Shown piece after piece: positions 1 through 6,785 of a stretch of 8,236 nucleotides of DNA. The stretch covers positions 1 through 8,236 of the forward strand of contig JACQVJ010000066.1 of assembly GCA_016209805.1 (NCBI GenBank), written 5' to 3'. The position numbers and the translations under genes were made by a program. The notes below the pieces were generated by a model, which worked only from the letters and a program-made list of their open reading frames with translations, searched no databases and was not told the DNA's origin. Source of the DNA: Ignavibacteriota bacterium. Its GTDB lineage: Bacteria; Bacteroidota; Ignavibacteria; UBA10030; UBA6906. Position 1 is the first letter of the stretch. Each line of letters opens with the position of its first letter.

Positions 1-1116
1 GCCATCAAGTTCTTTCTCTACACTCTCTTCGGCTCCGTGCTCATGCTTCTCGCGATGATCGCCTTGTACTTCAGCGTCAACGTATACATCGATGCCAACG
101 GCATGCTCCATTCCGTGGCGGATGCAATGAAGAATGGGACGGAGGGTCTGGAAAAGATCTTCACGTTCAACATGATCGCAATGATGGATCCGGCAAATTA
201 CGCTCCCGACTCGTTGCTTTCGGGTTTCGGTACATCATGGCGATATCTTGCCTACATCGCCCTCTTCATCGGCTTTGCGATCAAGGTGCCGATCTTTCCG
301 TTCCACACATGGTTGCCGGATGCGCATGTCGAAGCGCCGACTCCCATCAGCGTCATCCTTGCAGGTGTTCTGCTGAAGATGGGCACGTACGGCATGCTTC
401 GAATCAGCTTCCCCATGTTCCCTGATGCGATGCGTCACTACTCCTGGGAACTCGCACTTCTCGGCGTCATCAGCATGGTGTATGGCGCGATGGTTGCGAT
501 GGCACAGACCGATTTCAAGAAACTGATTGCGTACTCGTGTGTGAGCCACATGGGCGTGGTTGTGTTGGGCATGGCCTCGATGAACACCCAAGGAATGACG
601 GGCGCCGTGTTCCAGATGTTCAACCACGGAACCATTACTGCAATGCTCTTTCTAATTGTTGGAGTGATCTACGATCGTACGCACACCCGTGGCCTGAATG
701 AATTCGGGGGATTGATGAACCAGATGCCGCGGTATGCCGGCATCATGACGGTTGCATTCTTTGCAGCGCTTGGACTCCCCGGCCTCAGTGGCTTCATTAG
801 CGAAGCGTTCTCTCTCATCGGTGCATTCCAGACTTTTAGAACACTCACAATTATCAGCGTGGTCACGATCGTCTTAACTGCTGGCTACATGCTCTGGGTC
901 TTACAGCGCGTCTTCCTCGGCGTCCTTCCCGAAAAGTGGAAGAACCTAACGGATATGGATGGCCGCGAGATGGTGATGCTGGCTCCGCTCGCTGTGATTG
1001 TAATCTTCTTGGGGATCTACCCATCGCCGGTGTTGGATCTTCTGAACTCATCCATGAATCAGCTTGCCGATTTGCTTCATCATGCAGGCACGACAACGAT
1101 GATGGGACTGAGATAG
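1..1116 (+). CDS. nuoM: NADH:quinone oxidoreductase subunit M (complex I), 5'-truncated
   Basis: Membrane subunit of complex I, one of three antiporter-like subunits (L, M, N) that move protons while NADH electrons reduce quinone. The frame is open from base 1, giving 371 residues; by comparison with my memory of E. coli NuoM (about 509 aa) some 170 N-terminal residues lie outside the window, including the TM5 glutamate. What remains is strongly hydrophobic with many membrane helices. It carries the channel residues: Lys95 in GFAIKVP (E. coli Lys234), Lys126 in LLKMGTYG (Lys265), His209 in QMFNHG (His348) and Glu268 in GFISEAF (Glu407). The motifs FHTWLPDAHVEAPTP and IAYSCVSHMG are family hallmarks. 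The stretch between the first two helices visible here (about residues 25-90) looks some 30 residues longer than in E. coli. The stop is TAG; nuoN begins 16 bases later. Identification is secure; only the 5' end is missing. Confidence 0.96.
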   Translation, partial: AIKFFLYTLFGSVLMLLAMIALYFSVNVYIDANGMLHSVADAMKNGTEGLEKIFTFNMIAMMDPANYAPDSLLSGFGTSWRYLAYIALFIGFAIKVPIFPFHTWLPDAHVEAPTPISVILAGVLLKMGTYGMLRISFPMFPDAMRHYSWELALLGVISMVYGAMVAMAQTDFKKLIAYSCVSHMGVVVLGMASMNTQGMTGAVFQMFNHGTITAMLFLIVGVIYDRTHTRGLNEFGGLMNQMPRYAGIMTVAFFAALGLPGLSGFISEAFSLIGAFQTFRTLTIISVVTIVLTAGYMLWVLQRVFLGVLPEKWKNLTDMDGREMVMLAPLAVIVIFLGIYPSPVLDLLNSSMNQLADLLHHAGTTTMMGLR

Positions 1117-1132
1117 AACAATACGATTGAAC

Positions 1133-2629
1133 ATGGCTGAACAAATTCTGAAAGACCTGACATTTTTCTATCCTGAGTTGGCGCTCACGGCCACGTTCCT
1201 TGCGGCCATTCTTGCCGACCTGATCTTCAAGCGAACCGCAATTGTTGTTTCAACCGTGGTTATGGCTGGTTTTGTCGTCACCGGCGTCATGGTTCTTGCC
1301 CAGGTGAACATGCATGAATCCATCTTCGGCAATATGATCGCCGTGGATTCGTTTGCCTATTTCTTCAAGCTCGTCATCATCATTTCCGCCATTCTCATCG
1401 TCGTATTTTCTCTCGGCTCCTCCGAGCTCAATACACCTCGCCGCAGACTCGGTGAGTACTACTCACTGCTCTCGGCCCTTACGCTCGGTATGATGCTGAT
1501 GGCAGGGGCAAGCAACTTACTGATGATGTATCTTTCCGTGGAGCTTTCCTCCATCGCCTCGTATATTCTGTCCGGATACACGAAGGACGCCCCGGACTCC
1601 AGCGAGGCATCTCTGAAGTACGTTATATACGGTGCCCTGTCGTCGGGTCTCATGTTGTACGGGATTTCGATAGTGTATGGTCTCACCGGCTCGCTGGACA
1701 TCTATGCAATCAACCAGACGCTGGCGAAGGGAGAGATTAACAGTATTGCATTGCTGATCGCCGGAGTGCTGACTATGGCAGGGTTCGGTTACAAGATATC
1801 AGCCGTCCCTTTCCATTTCTGGACGCCGGATGTGTACGAAGGTGCCCCGATAACTATTACGGCCTTTCTCTCAGTTGCCTCGAAGGCCGGTGCTTTTGCC
1901 ATGATGATTCGATTCTTTAAGGTGACGTTCATCGACTCGAGTGTCGTGTCGCTTCCCGCTGGTGTATGGGCTACATTCCAGGGTTTCCAATGGTATCATC
2001 TTATTGCAGTCCTCTCCGTTCTCACGATGACACTCGGCAACCTCGTTGCTATCTGGCAAAATAACTTGAAGCGACTGCTCGCCTACTCGAGCATCGCTCA
2101 TGCGGGATACATGCTGATGGGTGTCGTAGTGTTAAGCAACGAAGGACTGGCTGCAATCCTGGTGTACTTCGTTGTTTATCTGTTTATGAACTTGGGGGCG
2201 TTCTATATCGTTATGCTGGTGGCAAACAAGACCGGGAGTGAGGATATCGAAGATTATAAGGGGCTCGGATCAAGGGCGCCGTTTATCGCCCTTGCGTTAT
2301 CGGTCTTTCTTATATCGTTAACAGGTCTCCCCCCGACAGCAGGATTCATTGGTAAGCTCTACCTCTTTGCTGCTCTCCTCAACCATGGGTGGGTGTGGCT
2401 GGCCGTGGTGGGTGCACTTAACAGTGTCATTTCTCTTTACTACTACGTGCGGATCTTCAGGAACATGTACCTCCGCTCCGGAGAACCACAGGGGGAGCCG
2501 ATTTCGTTTGGGTGGGTATCGTCGGCCACCGTGCTCGTTCTTCTGATCCCCACAATTCTGCTCGGTCTGTACTTCACGCCGCTGGTTCAACTTGCGCAGG
2601 CGTCGGTAAGGATGTTCGGGATCCCCTGA
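1133..2629 (+). CDS. nuoN: NADH:quinone oxidoreductase subunit N (complex I)
   Basis: Second antiporter-like proton-pumping subunit of complex I in the cytoplasmic membrane, 498 residues, close to the usual 480-500. Hydrophobic helices run through the whole length. Expected charged residues are present: Glu137 in LSVELSS (E. coli Glu133), Lys221 in GYKISAVPFHFW (Lys217), Lys251 in VASKAG (Lys247) and Lys408 in GFIGKLYLF (Lys395). The region around TPDVYEGAP (231-239) and the SLTGLPPTAGF stretch (395-405) are typical of NuoN. I chose ATG at 1133; an in-frame TTG two codons upstream (1127) is possible but gives no better ribosome site. No convincing Shine-Dalgarno sequence precedes either, so translation may be coupled to nuoM, which ends 16 bases upstream. 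It is the last nuo gene here: the next gene is on the opposite strand. Confidence 0.97.
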   Translation: MAEQILKDLTFFYPELALTATFLAAILADLIFKRTAIVVSTVVMAGFVVTGVMVLAQVNMHESIFGNMIAVDSFAYFFKLVIIISAILIVVFSLGSSELNTPRRRLGEYYSLLSALTLGMMLMAGASNLLMMYLSVELSSIASYILSGYTKDAPDSSEASLKYVIYGALSSGLMLYGISIVYGLTGSLDIYAINQTLAKGEINSIALLIAGVLTMAGFGYKISAVPFHFWTPDVYEGAPITITAFLSVASKAGAFAMMIRFFKVTFIDSSVVSLPAGVWATFQGFQWYHLIAVLSVLTMTLGNLVAIWQNNLKRLLAYSSIAHAGYMLMGVVVLSNEGLAAILVYFVVYLFMNLGAFYIVMLVANKTGSEDIEDYKGLGSRAPFIALALSVFLISLTGLPPTAGFIGKLYLFAALLNHGWVWLAVVGALNSVISLYYYVRIFRNMYLRSGEPQGEPISFGWVSSATVLVLLIPTILLGLYFTPLVQLAQASVRMFGIP

Positions 2630-2643
2630 CCGAGGGCAGATCC
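2619..2643. other. imperfect stem-loop at the convergent nuoN/coaX 3' ends
   Basis: GGATC (2619-2623) pairs with GATCC (2639-2643), and CCCT (2624-2627) with AGGG (2633-2636), leaving a two-base bulge (2637-2638) and a five-base loop. This gives a nine-pair stem overlapping the nuoN stop codon and lying within the 36-base gap between the two convergent genes. No U-tract follows on either strand, so it is not a classical intrinsic terminator. It could still protect or define transcript 3' ends in both directions. Confidence 0.4.
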
Positions 2644-2665
2644 GATGAGGGCCGGCGCTGCAACA

Positions 2666-3448
2666 TCACTCTTTTCGCGACTTGCCTTCCACCCTTTCAT
2701 AAATCAACCTGATGCCCTCCAGCACCAGAGAGAGTTCACAGGCTTCTATTACATCCGTATGCCTGGCGACGGTTGTTGAAAGCCCTCCGGTGGCAATGAC
2801 TTTGGCTTTTCCCTCAAGTTCACTCTTGATCCTCCGCACGATACCTTCGACTGCGTCCACTGCCCCGAACATAATTCCCGCCTGCATGCTCTTCACTGTC
2901 TCGGTCGCAATCACTTGATCGGGAAACTGCAGGTCAATCTTCGGAAGCTTTGCTGCCTTGCGATGCAACTCGGATGCTGCCGACTCGAGCCCCAACGCAA
3001 TGACGCCGCCAAGATAGTCGCCATCTTTTGAGACGACATCGAACGTGGTTGCTGTCCCGAAGTCAATGATAATCAACGGTCCACCAAACTTCTTGAATCC
3101 AGCAATCGCGTTGCACAGCCTGTCAGCACCGACAGCCGATGGATCTTTGTAATGTACCTTGATACCGAGGTCAAGCGATGCGCTGATGGTTACGGGATTG
3201 ACGTTGAGGTACTTCCTCGCAATCGATTCGAAGATGTCTGTCAGGTTCGGGACGACCGAAGAGATTCCGACTCCCTTGATGTAGGACGGACGTATTCCGG
3301 CATCTGTGCAAAAGCTCTTAATGGTAAGCCAGCTTTCGTCGGCTGTTCTCTGTGCCGAGCTTGCCATCCGCCAATCGGCAATAAGCTGATCACCTTTGAA
3401 AACTCCCAGGACGGTGTGCGTATTTCCAATGTCTACTGTCAATAGCAT
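2666..3448 (-). CDS. coaX: type III pantothenate kinase
   Basis: Phosphorylates pantothenate with ATP to 4'-phosphopantothenate, the first step of coenzyme A synthesis, in the cytoplasm. The 260-residue length is standard for CoaX. It has the ASKHA-fold signatures of the family: the N-terminal phosphate-binding motif DIGNTHTVLG (6-15), GADR (107-110) with the catalytic-base candidate Asp109, DFGTATTFD (129-137), the GGVIALGL segment (147-154) and the adenosine-side motif ATGGLS (219-224). Known members of this class need a monovalent cation and escape feedback by CoA, unlike CoaA. ATG at 3448 is supported by an AAGAGGT ribosome site 11 bases upstream. It lies 64 bases downstream of birA on the same strand, so the two are probably cotranscribed. 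Its end faces nuoN. The last residues (KSRKE) are basic and unconserved. Nothing looks broken. Confidence 0.96.
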   Translation of the reverse strand: MLLTVDIGNTHTVLGVFKGDQLIADWRMASSAQRTADESWLTIKSFCTDAGIRPSYIKGVGISSVVPNLTDIFESIARKYLNVNPVTISASLDLGIKVHYKDPSAVGADRLCNAIAGFKKFGGPLIIIDFGTATTFDVVSKDGDYLGGVIALGLESAASELHRKAAKLPKIDLQFPDQVIATETVKSMQAGIMFGAVDAVEGIVRRIKSELEGKAKVIATGGLSTTVARHTDVIEACELSLVLEGIRLIYERVEGKSRKE

Positions 3449-3459
3449 ACTTGTTCGTT

Positions 3460-3466
3460 ACCTCTT
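3460..3466 (-). promoter_or_regulatory. ribosome binding site of coaX
   Basis: On the minus strand AAGAGGT precedes the coaX ATG by 11 bases. It fixes the start at 3448 and suggests that coaX is translated independently of birA although the two genes lie only 64 bases apart. Confidence 0.6.
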
Positions 3467-3512
3467 AAGCGAAGGATAAAGCGCGGGAAGTGATGCGTAT
3501 CGAAAAGGGAGG

Positions 3513-4292
3513 TTACGTCCCCACAACTGTCACGTCCCCGGCGTAGAGTGTCTTCACGGAGCCATTCGACTGGAGTACAAGACCCCCTTCGTTGCTCAAC
3601 CCTTTGACTACGCCTGAGAAGACAGTCCCTTGGTGAGAAACGGAAATAGTCTTGTTAATCATCTTTGTTCGAGAAAGCCATTCAGGAAGGATGGACTGAA
3701 AGCCTGACGTGGTGACGCTTGTATAGTGATCTTCAAGAGCCTTAAGTATTTCCCGAAACAGCTTGACCCTATCGATCTCCCGGCGGCTTTCAATCCTCAG
3801 TGATGTTGCTTTGCCGGCCAGTTCACCTTCAAACTTCTGCTGGTTGACGTTTATCCCAACACCGAGAACAACATATTCAACGTTATTCTGCTTTAATGAG
3901 CCTTCGATCAGAATTCCGGCGAACTTTTTCCTGTTGATGAGAAGGTCATTCGGCCACTTGCATTCGATTTTCAAACCGGTCATTTTCTCGACCGCCTGTG
4001 CTACACCGACGGCTGCGTACAACGGAAAAAGATTGATTGCTTCAGGTCCCAACTTGGGCCGCACAACAAGCGAGAACAGGAGATTCTCATTTGGGGCTGC
4101 TCTCCAAACGCGGCCGAGCCTTCCGCGGCCCGCGGTCTGCTCTTCTGCAATCACGACCGTCCCTTCGGCAGCTCCGCATCCGGCAACTGCCTTTGCGCAG
4201 TTGTTCGTTGAGTCGATTGATTCAAATGTGTAAATCTTGTTTCCAAAGATGCGCGTGTTCAAACCTGTGCGAAGGGCTCGTTCAGTGAACAT
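3513..4292 (-). CDS. birA: biotin--[acetyl-CoA-carboxylase] ligase, catalytic type without DNA-binding domain
   Basis: Activates biotin with ATP to biotinyl-5'-AMP and transfers it to the acceptor lysine of biotin carboxyl carrier proteins, such as acetyl-CoA carboxylase. The 259 residues consist of the catalytic domain plus the small C-terminal SH3-like domain (about 212-259). Motifs in order: ESIDSTN (24-30), the biotin/adenylate loop GRGRLGRVW (55-63), KWPND (112-116), the catalytic-lysine region RKKFAGI with Lys123 aligning to E. coli Lys183, and GVGINVN (144-150). The winged-helix domain of E. coli BirA (about 60 N-terminal residues) is absent, so this is a group I ligase unlikely to repress biotin genes. 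ATG at 4292 is supported by an AGAGGTGA ribosome site four bases upstream. It is the first gene of the birA-coaX pair and is transcribed divergently from dnaK. Confidence 0.95.
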   Translation of the reverse strand: MFTERALRTGLNTRIFGNKIYTFESIDSTNNCAKAVAGCGAAEGTVVIAEEQTAGRGRLGRVWRAAPNENLLFSLVVRPKLGPEAINLFPLYAAVGVAQAVEKMTGLKIECKWPNDLLINRKKFAGILIEGSLKQNNVEYVVLGVGINVNQQKFEGELAGKATSLRIESRREIDRVKLFREILKALEDHYTSVTTSGFQSILPEWLSRTKMINKTISVSHQGTVFSGVVKGLSNEGGLVLQSNGSVKTLYAGDVTVVGT

Positions 4293-4296
4293 AGGC

Positions 4297-4304
4297 TCAC
4301 CTCT
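4297..4304 (-). promoter_or_regulatory. ribosome binding site of birA
   Basis: On the minus strand AGAGGTGA, close to the full anti-Shine-Dalgarno complement, sits four bases before the birA ATG. It is the strongest translation signal for the cofactor operon and confirms that no N-terminal regulatory domain is encoded upstream. Confidence 0.7.
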
Positions 4305-4432
4305 CTTGGTTAGATTCTAACGATGTGAAGATTGATCTGCTGAAAGAACAGAAGGAAGAAGGACAGAACTAACAATCGAGTGAGAGACAGAGGTCATTCT
4401 CAGAATTGATCCATTGTTGAGCGACAAGCGTC

Positions 4433-4461
4433 AACATAGTATATCACAAGTGTAAAGTCAA
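4433..4461 (-). promoter_or_regulatory. candidate promoter of birA-coaX
   Basis: On the minus strand TTGACT (4456-4461) is separated by 17 bases from TATGTT (4433-4438), a reasonable sigma-70-like pair. An alternative -10, TATACT (4438-4443) preceded by TGA as in an extended -10, overlaps it. Either would give a birA leader of roughly 130-140 bases. The AT-rich patch and spacing are suggestive only. If the organism uses a Bacteroidota-type primary sigma factor, the TTG...TATGTTG arrangement could also be read that way. Confidence 0.3.
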
Positions 4462-4560
4462 GTAGAGGACCTGGGAAATTATGGCAGAAATCTAGTTCTT
4501 CTTGTCAATCTTACAAGCTATTTGTGACATGATGGCGGACTCATGTGGCAAGGGGAGACC

Positions 4561-4591
4561 TTGACAGCAATCAAGCCCAGCCGTAAATAAT
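4561..4591 (+). promoter_or_regulatory. candidate housekeeping promoter of dnaK
   Basis: A perfect -35 hexamer TTGACA (4561-4566) is followed by AATAAT (4586-4591) at 19 bases, or by the weaker TAAATA (4584-4589) at the preferred 17 bases. It points toward dnaK and would yield a leader of about 160 bases containing the 4604-4635 stem-loop. The AT-rich segment after the -35 supports it. The non-ideal -10/spacing combination keeps confidence low. Confidence 0.35.
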
Positions 4592-4603
4592 TGAATTCAT
4601 TCA

Positions 4604-4635
4604 GCTTGTCTGGGAGCATCTCGATCCGGACAAGT
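4604..4635 (+). repeat. inverted repeat / stem-loop upstream of dnaK
   Basis: Positions 4604-4614 pair with 4625-4635 (eleven pairs including three G-T/G-U), around a ten-base loop (4615-4624). The core CTTGTC / GACAAG is perfect. No T-run follows directly, so it is not a terminator. As DNA it could be an operator; as RNA it would be a leader hairpin if transcription starts at the TTGACA promoter. Confidence 0.5.
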
Positions 4636-4650
4636 GGCACGCGCCTTGGT
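4635..4650 (+). promoter_or_regulatory. sigma-54-like -24/-12 element upstream of dnaK
   Basis: TGGCACG (4635-4641), four bases, then TTGGT (4646-4650). The sigma-54 consensus is TGGCACG-N4-TTGCW, so the -24 half is perfect and the spacing exact, but the -12 half has GG where GC is nearly invariant. Transcription would start near 4661, about 100 bases before dnaK. An overlapping sigma-70-like -10 (TATTAT, 4652-4657) offers another reading. It could be a chance match. Confidence 0.3.
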
Positions 4651-4747
4651 GTATTATTGGGCGGACAAAAGTTTTTTATGGGACAAGGACAAACGGGGAT
4701 TATCCGTCTCGTCTAAAGCGCTTGCAAGAGCCAACAATCTCGAACAA

Positions 4748-4753
4748 AAGGAG
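4748..4753 (+). promoter_or_regulatory. ribosome binding site of dnaK
   Basis: AAGGAG lies seven bases before the ATG at 4761. It settles the dnaK start and excludes the in-frame TTG at 4722, which would add 13 residues not found in Hsp70 proteins. Confidence 0.85.
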
Positions 4754-4760
4754 ACATTTT

Positions 4761-6680
4761 ATGGGCAAGATTATCGGAATCGACTTGGGGACAACCAATT
4801 CTGTTGTGGCGGTGATGGAGGGAAATGAGCCCGTCGTTATCGCGAATGCCGAAGGAACCAGAACGACGCCCTCCATCGTTGCCTTCACAAAAACGGGTGA
4901 ACGACTCGTGGGTCAGGCTGCGAAACGACAGGCGGTTACCAACTCGCAGAACACTGTTTTCTCCATCAAACGCTTCATGGGTCGATTCCAGGATGAAGTT
5001 ACAGAGGAAATGAAGCTTGTACCGTACAAGGTTATCAGCGGGGAAAACAGCACTGCCCGAGTTGAGGTGGGGGGAAGGGTCTATTCACCGCCCGAAATCT
5101 CGGCAATGATCCTCCAGAAAATGAAACAGACCGCGGAAGATTACCTTGGTCAGAAGGTAACGGAGGCGGTGATCACCGTGCCCGCGTACTTCAACGACGC
5201 GCAACGTCAGGCGACAAAGGAAGCCGGTGAGATCGCCGGATTGACCGTGCGTCGCATTATCAATGAGCCGACTGCCGCGGCGCTTGCATATGGACTGGAA
5301 AAGAAGAACAAAGATCTCAAGGTTGCCATCTACGACCTTGGCGGAGGCACGTTCGACATCTCTATCCTTGAGCTTGGCGATGGAGTGTTTGAGGTGAAAT
5401 CCACGAACGGCGACACACACCTCGGTGGCGACAATTTCGATCATCGGGTTGTTGACTATGTTGCTGAAGAGTTCAAAAAGCAGGAGGGTATTGACCTGAG
5501 AAAAGATCCGATGGCGTTGCAGCGATTGCGTGAGGCTGCAGAAAAGGGCAAGATTGAGCTCTCCCAGCTCATGCAAACGGAGATTAATCTGCCGTTCATT
5601 ACAGCAACTGCCGACGGGCCGAAACACCTCAACATGACACTTACAAGGGCAAAGTTCGAGCAACTCGTCGACGATCTGATCCAGAGGACACTCGGCCCGA
5701 CGGAGAGAGCGTTGAAGGATGCAGGCATTAGTCCTATTCAGATTGACGAGGTCATCCTGGTCGGGGGTATGACTCGTGTTCCCAGGGTGCAACAGCTTGT
5801 GAAAGAAGTGTTTGGCCGTGATCCCCACAAGGGTGTCAATCCGGATGAGGTTGTTGCGGTCGGGGCGGCGATCCAGGGTGGAGTGCTCGCTGGCGATGTT
5901 ACGGATGTGCTCCTGCTTGACGTTACACCCCTCTCATTGGGGATTGAGACTCTTGGCGGAGTGATGACAAGACTGATTGACGCCAACACAACTATTCCGA
6001 CACGGAAGAGTGAGATATTTTCCACAGCATCGGATAGCCAGACGTCCGTGGAGATCCACGTGTTGCAAGGTGAGCGACCGATGGCGGTGGACAATCGGAC
6101 CTTGGGGAAGTTCCACCTCGACGGAATTCCACCGGCCCCACGTGGCGTACCGCAAATAGAGGTAACGTTTGATATAGATGCGAACGGTATCCTCCACGTT
6201 TCTGCGAAGGACAAGGCGACAAACAAAGAGCAATCGATCCGCATTACGTCATCGAGTGGTCTGAGCAAGGAGGAAGTCGAGAAGATGAAAACCGATGCGA
6301 CAGCCCACGCGGCGGAGGATCGGAAGAAAAAAGAAGATATCGAAATCAAGAACCAGGCGGACAACCTTGTGTTCCAGACTGAGAAGCAGATCAAAGAGTT
6401 CGGTGATAAGATTTCGGGCGATGCTCGCGGAAAAGTAGAGAGCGCGAACGAAAAACTCAAGGAAGCGATCAAGACCGGCAATATCAACACCATCAAAAGT
6501 GCAATCGATTCGCTGAACACAGCCTGGAATGATGCCTCCACTCAGATGTACAAGCAGGCTACTGCAGCCGGACAACAAGATCAAAGCGGGCCTTCGGCAG
6601 GCGAGAAGAAGACCGACGATAAGAAAGTCGAGGAAGCGCAGTACGAGGTTGTGGACGACAAGGATAAGAAGTCGTCGTAA
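4761..6680 (+). CDS. dnaK: molecular chaperone DnaK (Hsp70)
   Basis: ATP-driven cytoplasmic chaperone that binds exposed hydrophobic peptides, helps folding and, with ClpB, dissolves aggregates. 639 residues, essentially the E. coli length (638). The nucleotide-binding domain (about 1-380) shows IDLGTTNS (7-14), Lys70 in [24 protein letters not shown] (140-156), [13 protein letters not shown] (166-178), [10 protein letters not shown] (192-201) and the adenosine motif VGGMTRVP (334-341). The conserved linker DVLLLDVTP (382-390) joins it to the beta-sandwich substrate-binding domain (about 391-500). The helical lid (about 500-600) is followed by a low-complexity charged tail ending in DDKDKKSS. 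The start ATG follows an AAGGAG site. No grpE or dnaJ is adjacent, so the co-chaperones must be elsewhere. Clear terminator downstream; clpB follows in the same direction. No missing key residue. Confidence 0.98.
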   Translation: MGKIIGIDLGTTNSVVAVMEGNEPVVIANAEGTRTTPSIVAFTKTGERLVGQAAKRQAVTNSQNTVFSIKRFMGRFQDEVTEEMKLVPYKVISGENSTARVEVGGRVYSPPEISAMILQKMKQTAEDYLGQKVTEAVITVPAYFNDAQRQATKEAGEIAGLTVRRIINEPTAAALAYGLEKKNKDLKVAIYDLGGGTFDISILELGDGVFEVKSTNGDTHLGGDNFDHRVVDYVAEEFKKQEGIDLRKDPMALQRLREAAEKGKIELSQLMQTEINLPFITATADGPKHLNMTLTRAKFEQLVDDLIQRTLGPTERALKDAGISPIQIDEVILVGGMTRVPRVQQLVKEVFGRDPHKGVNPDEVVAVGAAIQGGVLAGDVTDVLLLDVTPLSLGIETLGGVMTRLIDANTTIPTRKSEIFSTASDSQTSVEIHVLQGERPMAVDNRTLGKFHLDGIPPAPRGVPQIEVTFDIDANGILHVSAKDKATNKEQSIRITSSSGLSKEEVEKMKTDATAHAAEDRKKKEDIEIKNQADNLVFQTEKQIKEFGDKISGDARGKVESANEKLKEAIKTGNINTIKSAIDSLNTAWNDASTQMYKQATAAGQQDQSGPSAGEKKTDDKKVEEAQYEVVDDKDKKSS

Positions 6681-6684
6681 ACAA

Positions 6685-6725
6685 CAGAGGCAACTTCAGA
6701 CAAGATCCCGCCTCTGAGGACGGGA
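6685..6725 (+). other. two overlapping, mutually exclusive stems after dnaK
   Basis: CAGAGGC (6685-6691) can pair with GCCTCTG (6710-6716), a seven-pair stem. Alternatively TCCCGCCT (6706-6713) can fold with AGG-a-CGGGA (6717-6725), an eight-pair stem with one bulged base. The two share bases 6710-6716 and cannot form together. They lie just upstream of the terminator at 6734. Confidence 0.4.
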
Positions 6726-6733
6726 AATACTTG

Positions 6734-6762
6734 AAGGCGAGGAGACCCCTCGCCTTTTGTGT
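6734..6762 (+). terminator. rho-independent terminator of dnaK
   Basis: A perfect nine-pair stem AAGGCGAGG (6734-6742) / CCTCGCCTT (6748-6756) around a five-base loop, followed by a T-rich tail (TTTTGTGT, 6755-6762). It lies 53 bases past the dnaK stop codon and separates dnaK from clpB, so clpB probably has its own promoter or depends on partial read-through. Confidence 0.87.
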
Positions 6763-6785
6763 CGTTGAGCGATAGAAACGAGAGG

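Larger units (their letters stand above)
4293..4760. other. divergent birA / dnaK intergenic region
   Basis: 468 bases with no credible protein gene on either strand. It must contain the promoters of both flanking transcription units. The birA-proximal third includes a purine-rich stretch on the plus strand (about 4342-4369; a pyrimidine tract in the birA transcript) and a small palindrome ATTCT-c-AGAAT (4396-4406). The dnaK-proximal half holds a TTGACA-type promoter candidate, a stem-loop, a sigma-54-like element, a run of six T and repeated GACAAG hexamers, each listed separately. I find no CIRCE-type operator (TTAGCACTC-N9-GAGTGCTAA) and no tRNA or recognisable riboswitch. Which promoter elements are used cannot be decided from sequence alone. 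Confidence 0.8.

Noticed and set aside
3763..4233. Plus-strand open frame of 156 codons opposite birA
   Set aside because: Covers the conserved BirA catalytic motifs in antisense; no domain of its own.
4672..4677. T-run as the tail of an intrinsic terminator
   Set aside because: Only a four-pair weak stem (CGCC/GGCG around 4642-4663) precedes it, not adjacent to the Ts.
4678..4716. Possible 12-codon leader peptide (ATG to TAA) upstream of dnaK
   Set aside because: No Shine-Dalgarno sequence, no regulatory codon run, and length expected by chance.
4722..4760. In-frame TTG start that would extend DnaK by 13 residues
   Set aside because: No ribosome site precedes it; the AAGGAG site lies before ATG 4761 and Hsp70 proteins begin at the [14 protein letters not shown] sequence.
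4293..4760. CIRCE operator for HrcA
   Set aside because: Neither TTAGCACTC nor GAGTGCTAA, nor a near match with nine-base spacing, is present.
4634..4828. Plus-strand open frame running from the intergenic region into dnaK
   Set aside because: Starts without a ribosome site, overlaps dnaK out of frame, and has no family resemblance.
5085..5828. Minus-strand open frame of 247 codons inside dnaK
   Set aside because: Shadow of dnaK in another frame, no motif and no ribosome site considered convincing.
5738..6541. Minus-strand open frame of 267 codons inside dnaK
   Set aside because: Serine-rich with no recognisable domain, fully antisense to a highly conserved gene; a by-product of dnaK codon usage.
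6730..6751. Sigma-32-like promoter for clpB (CTTGAA ... CCCC)
   Set aside because: Spacing is about 10 bases, too short, and the bases belong to the terminator hairpin.
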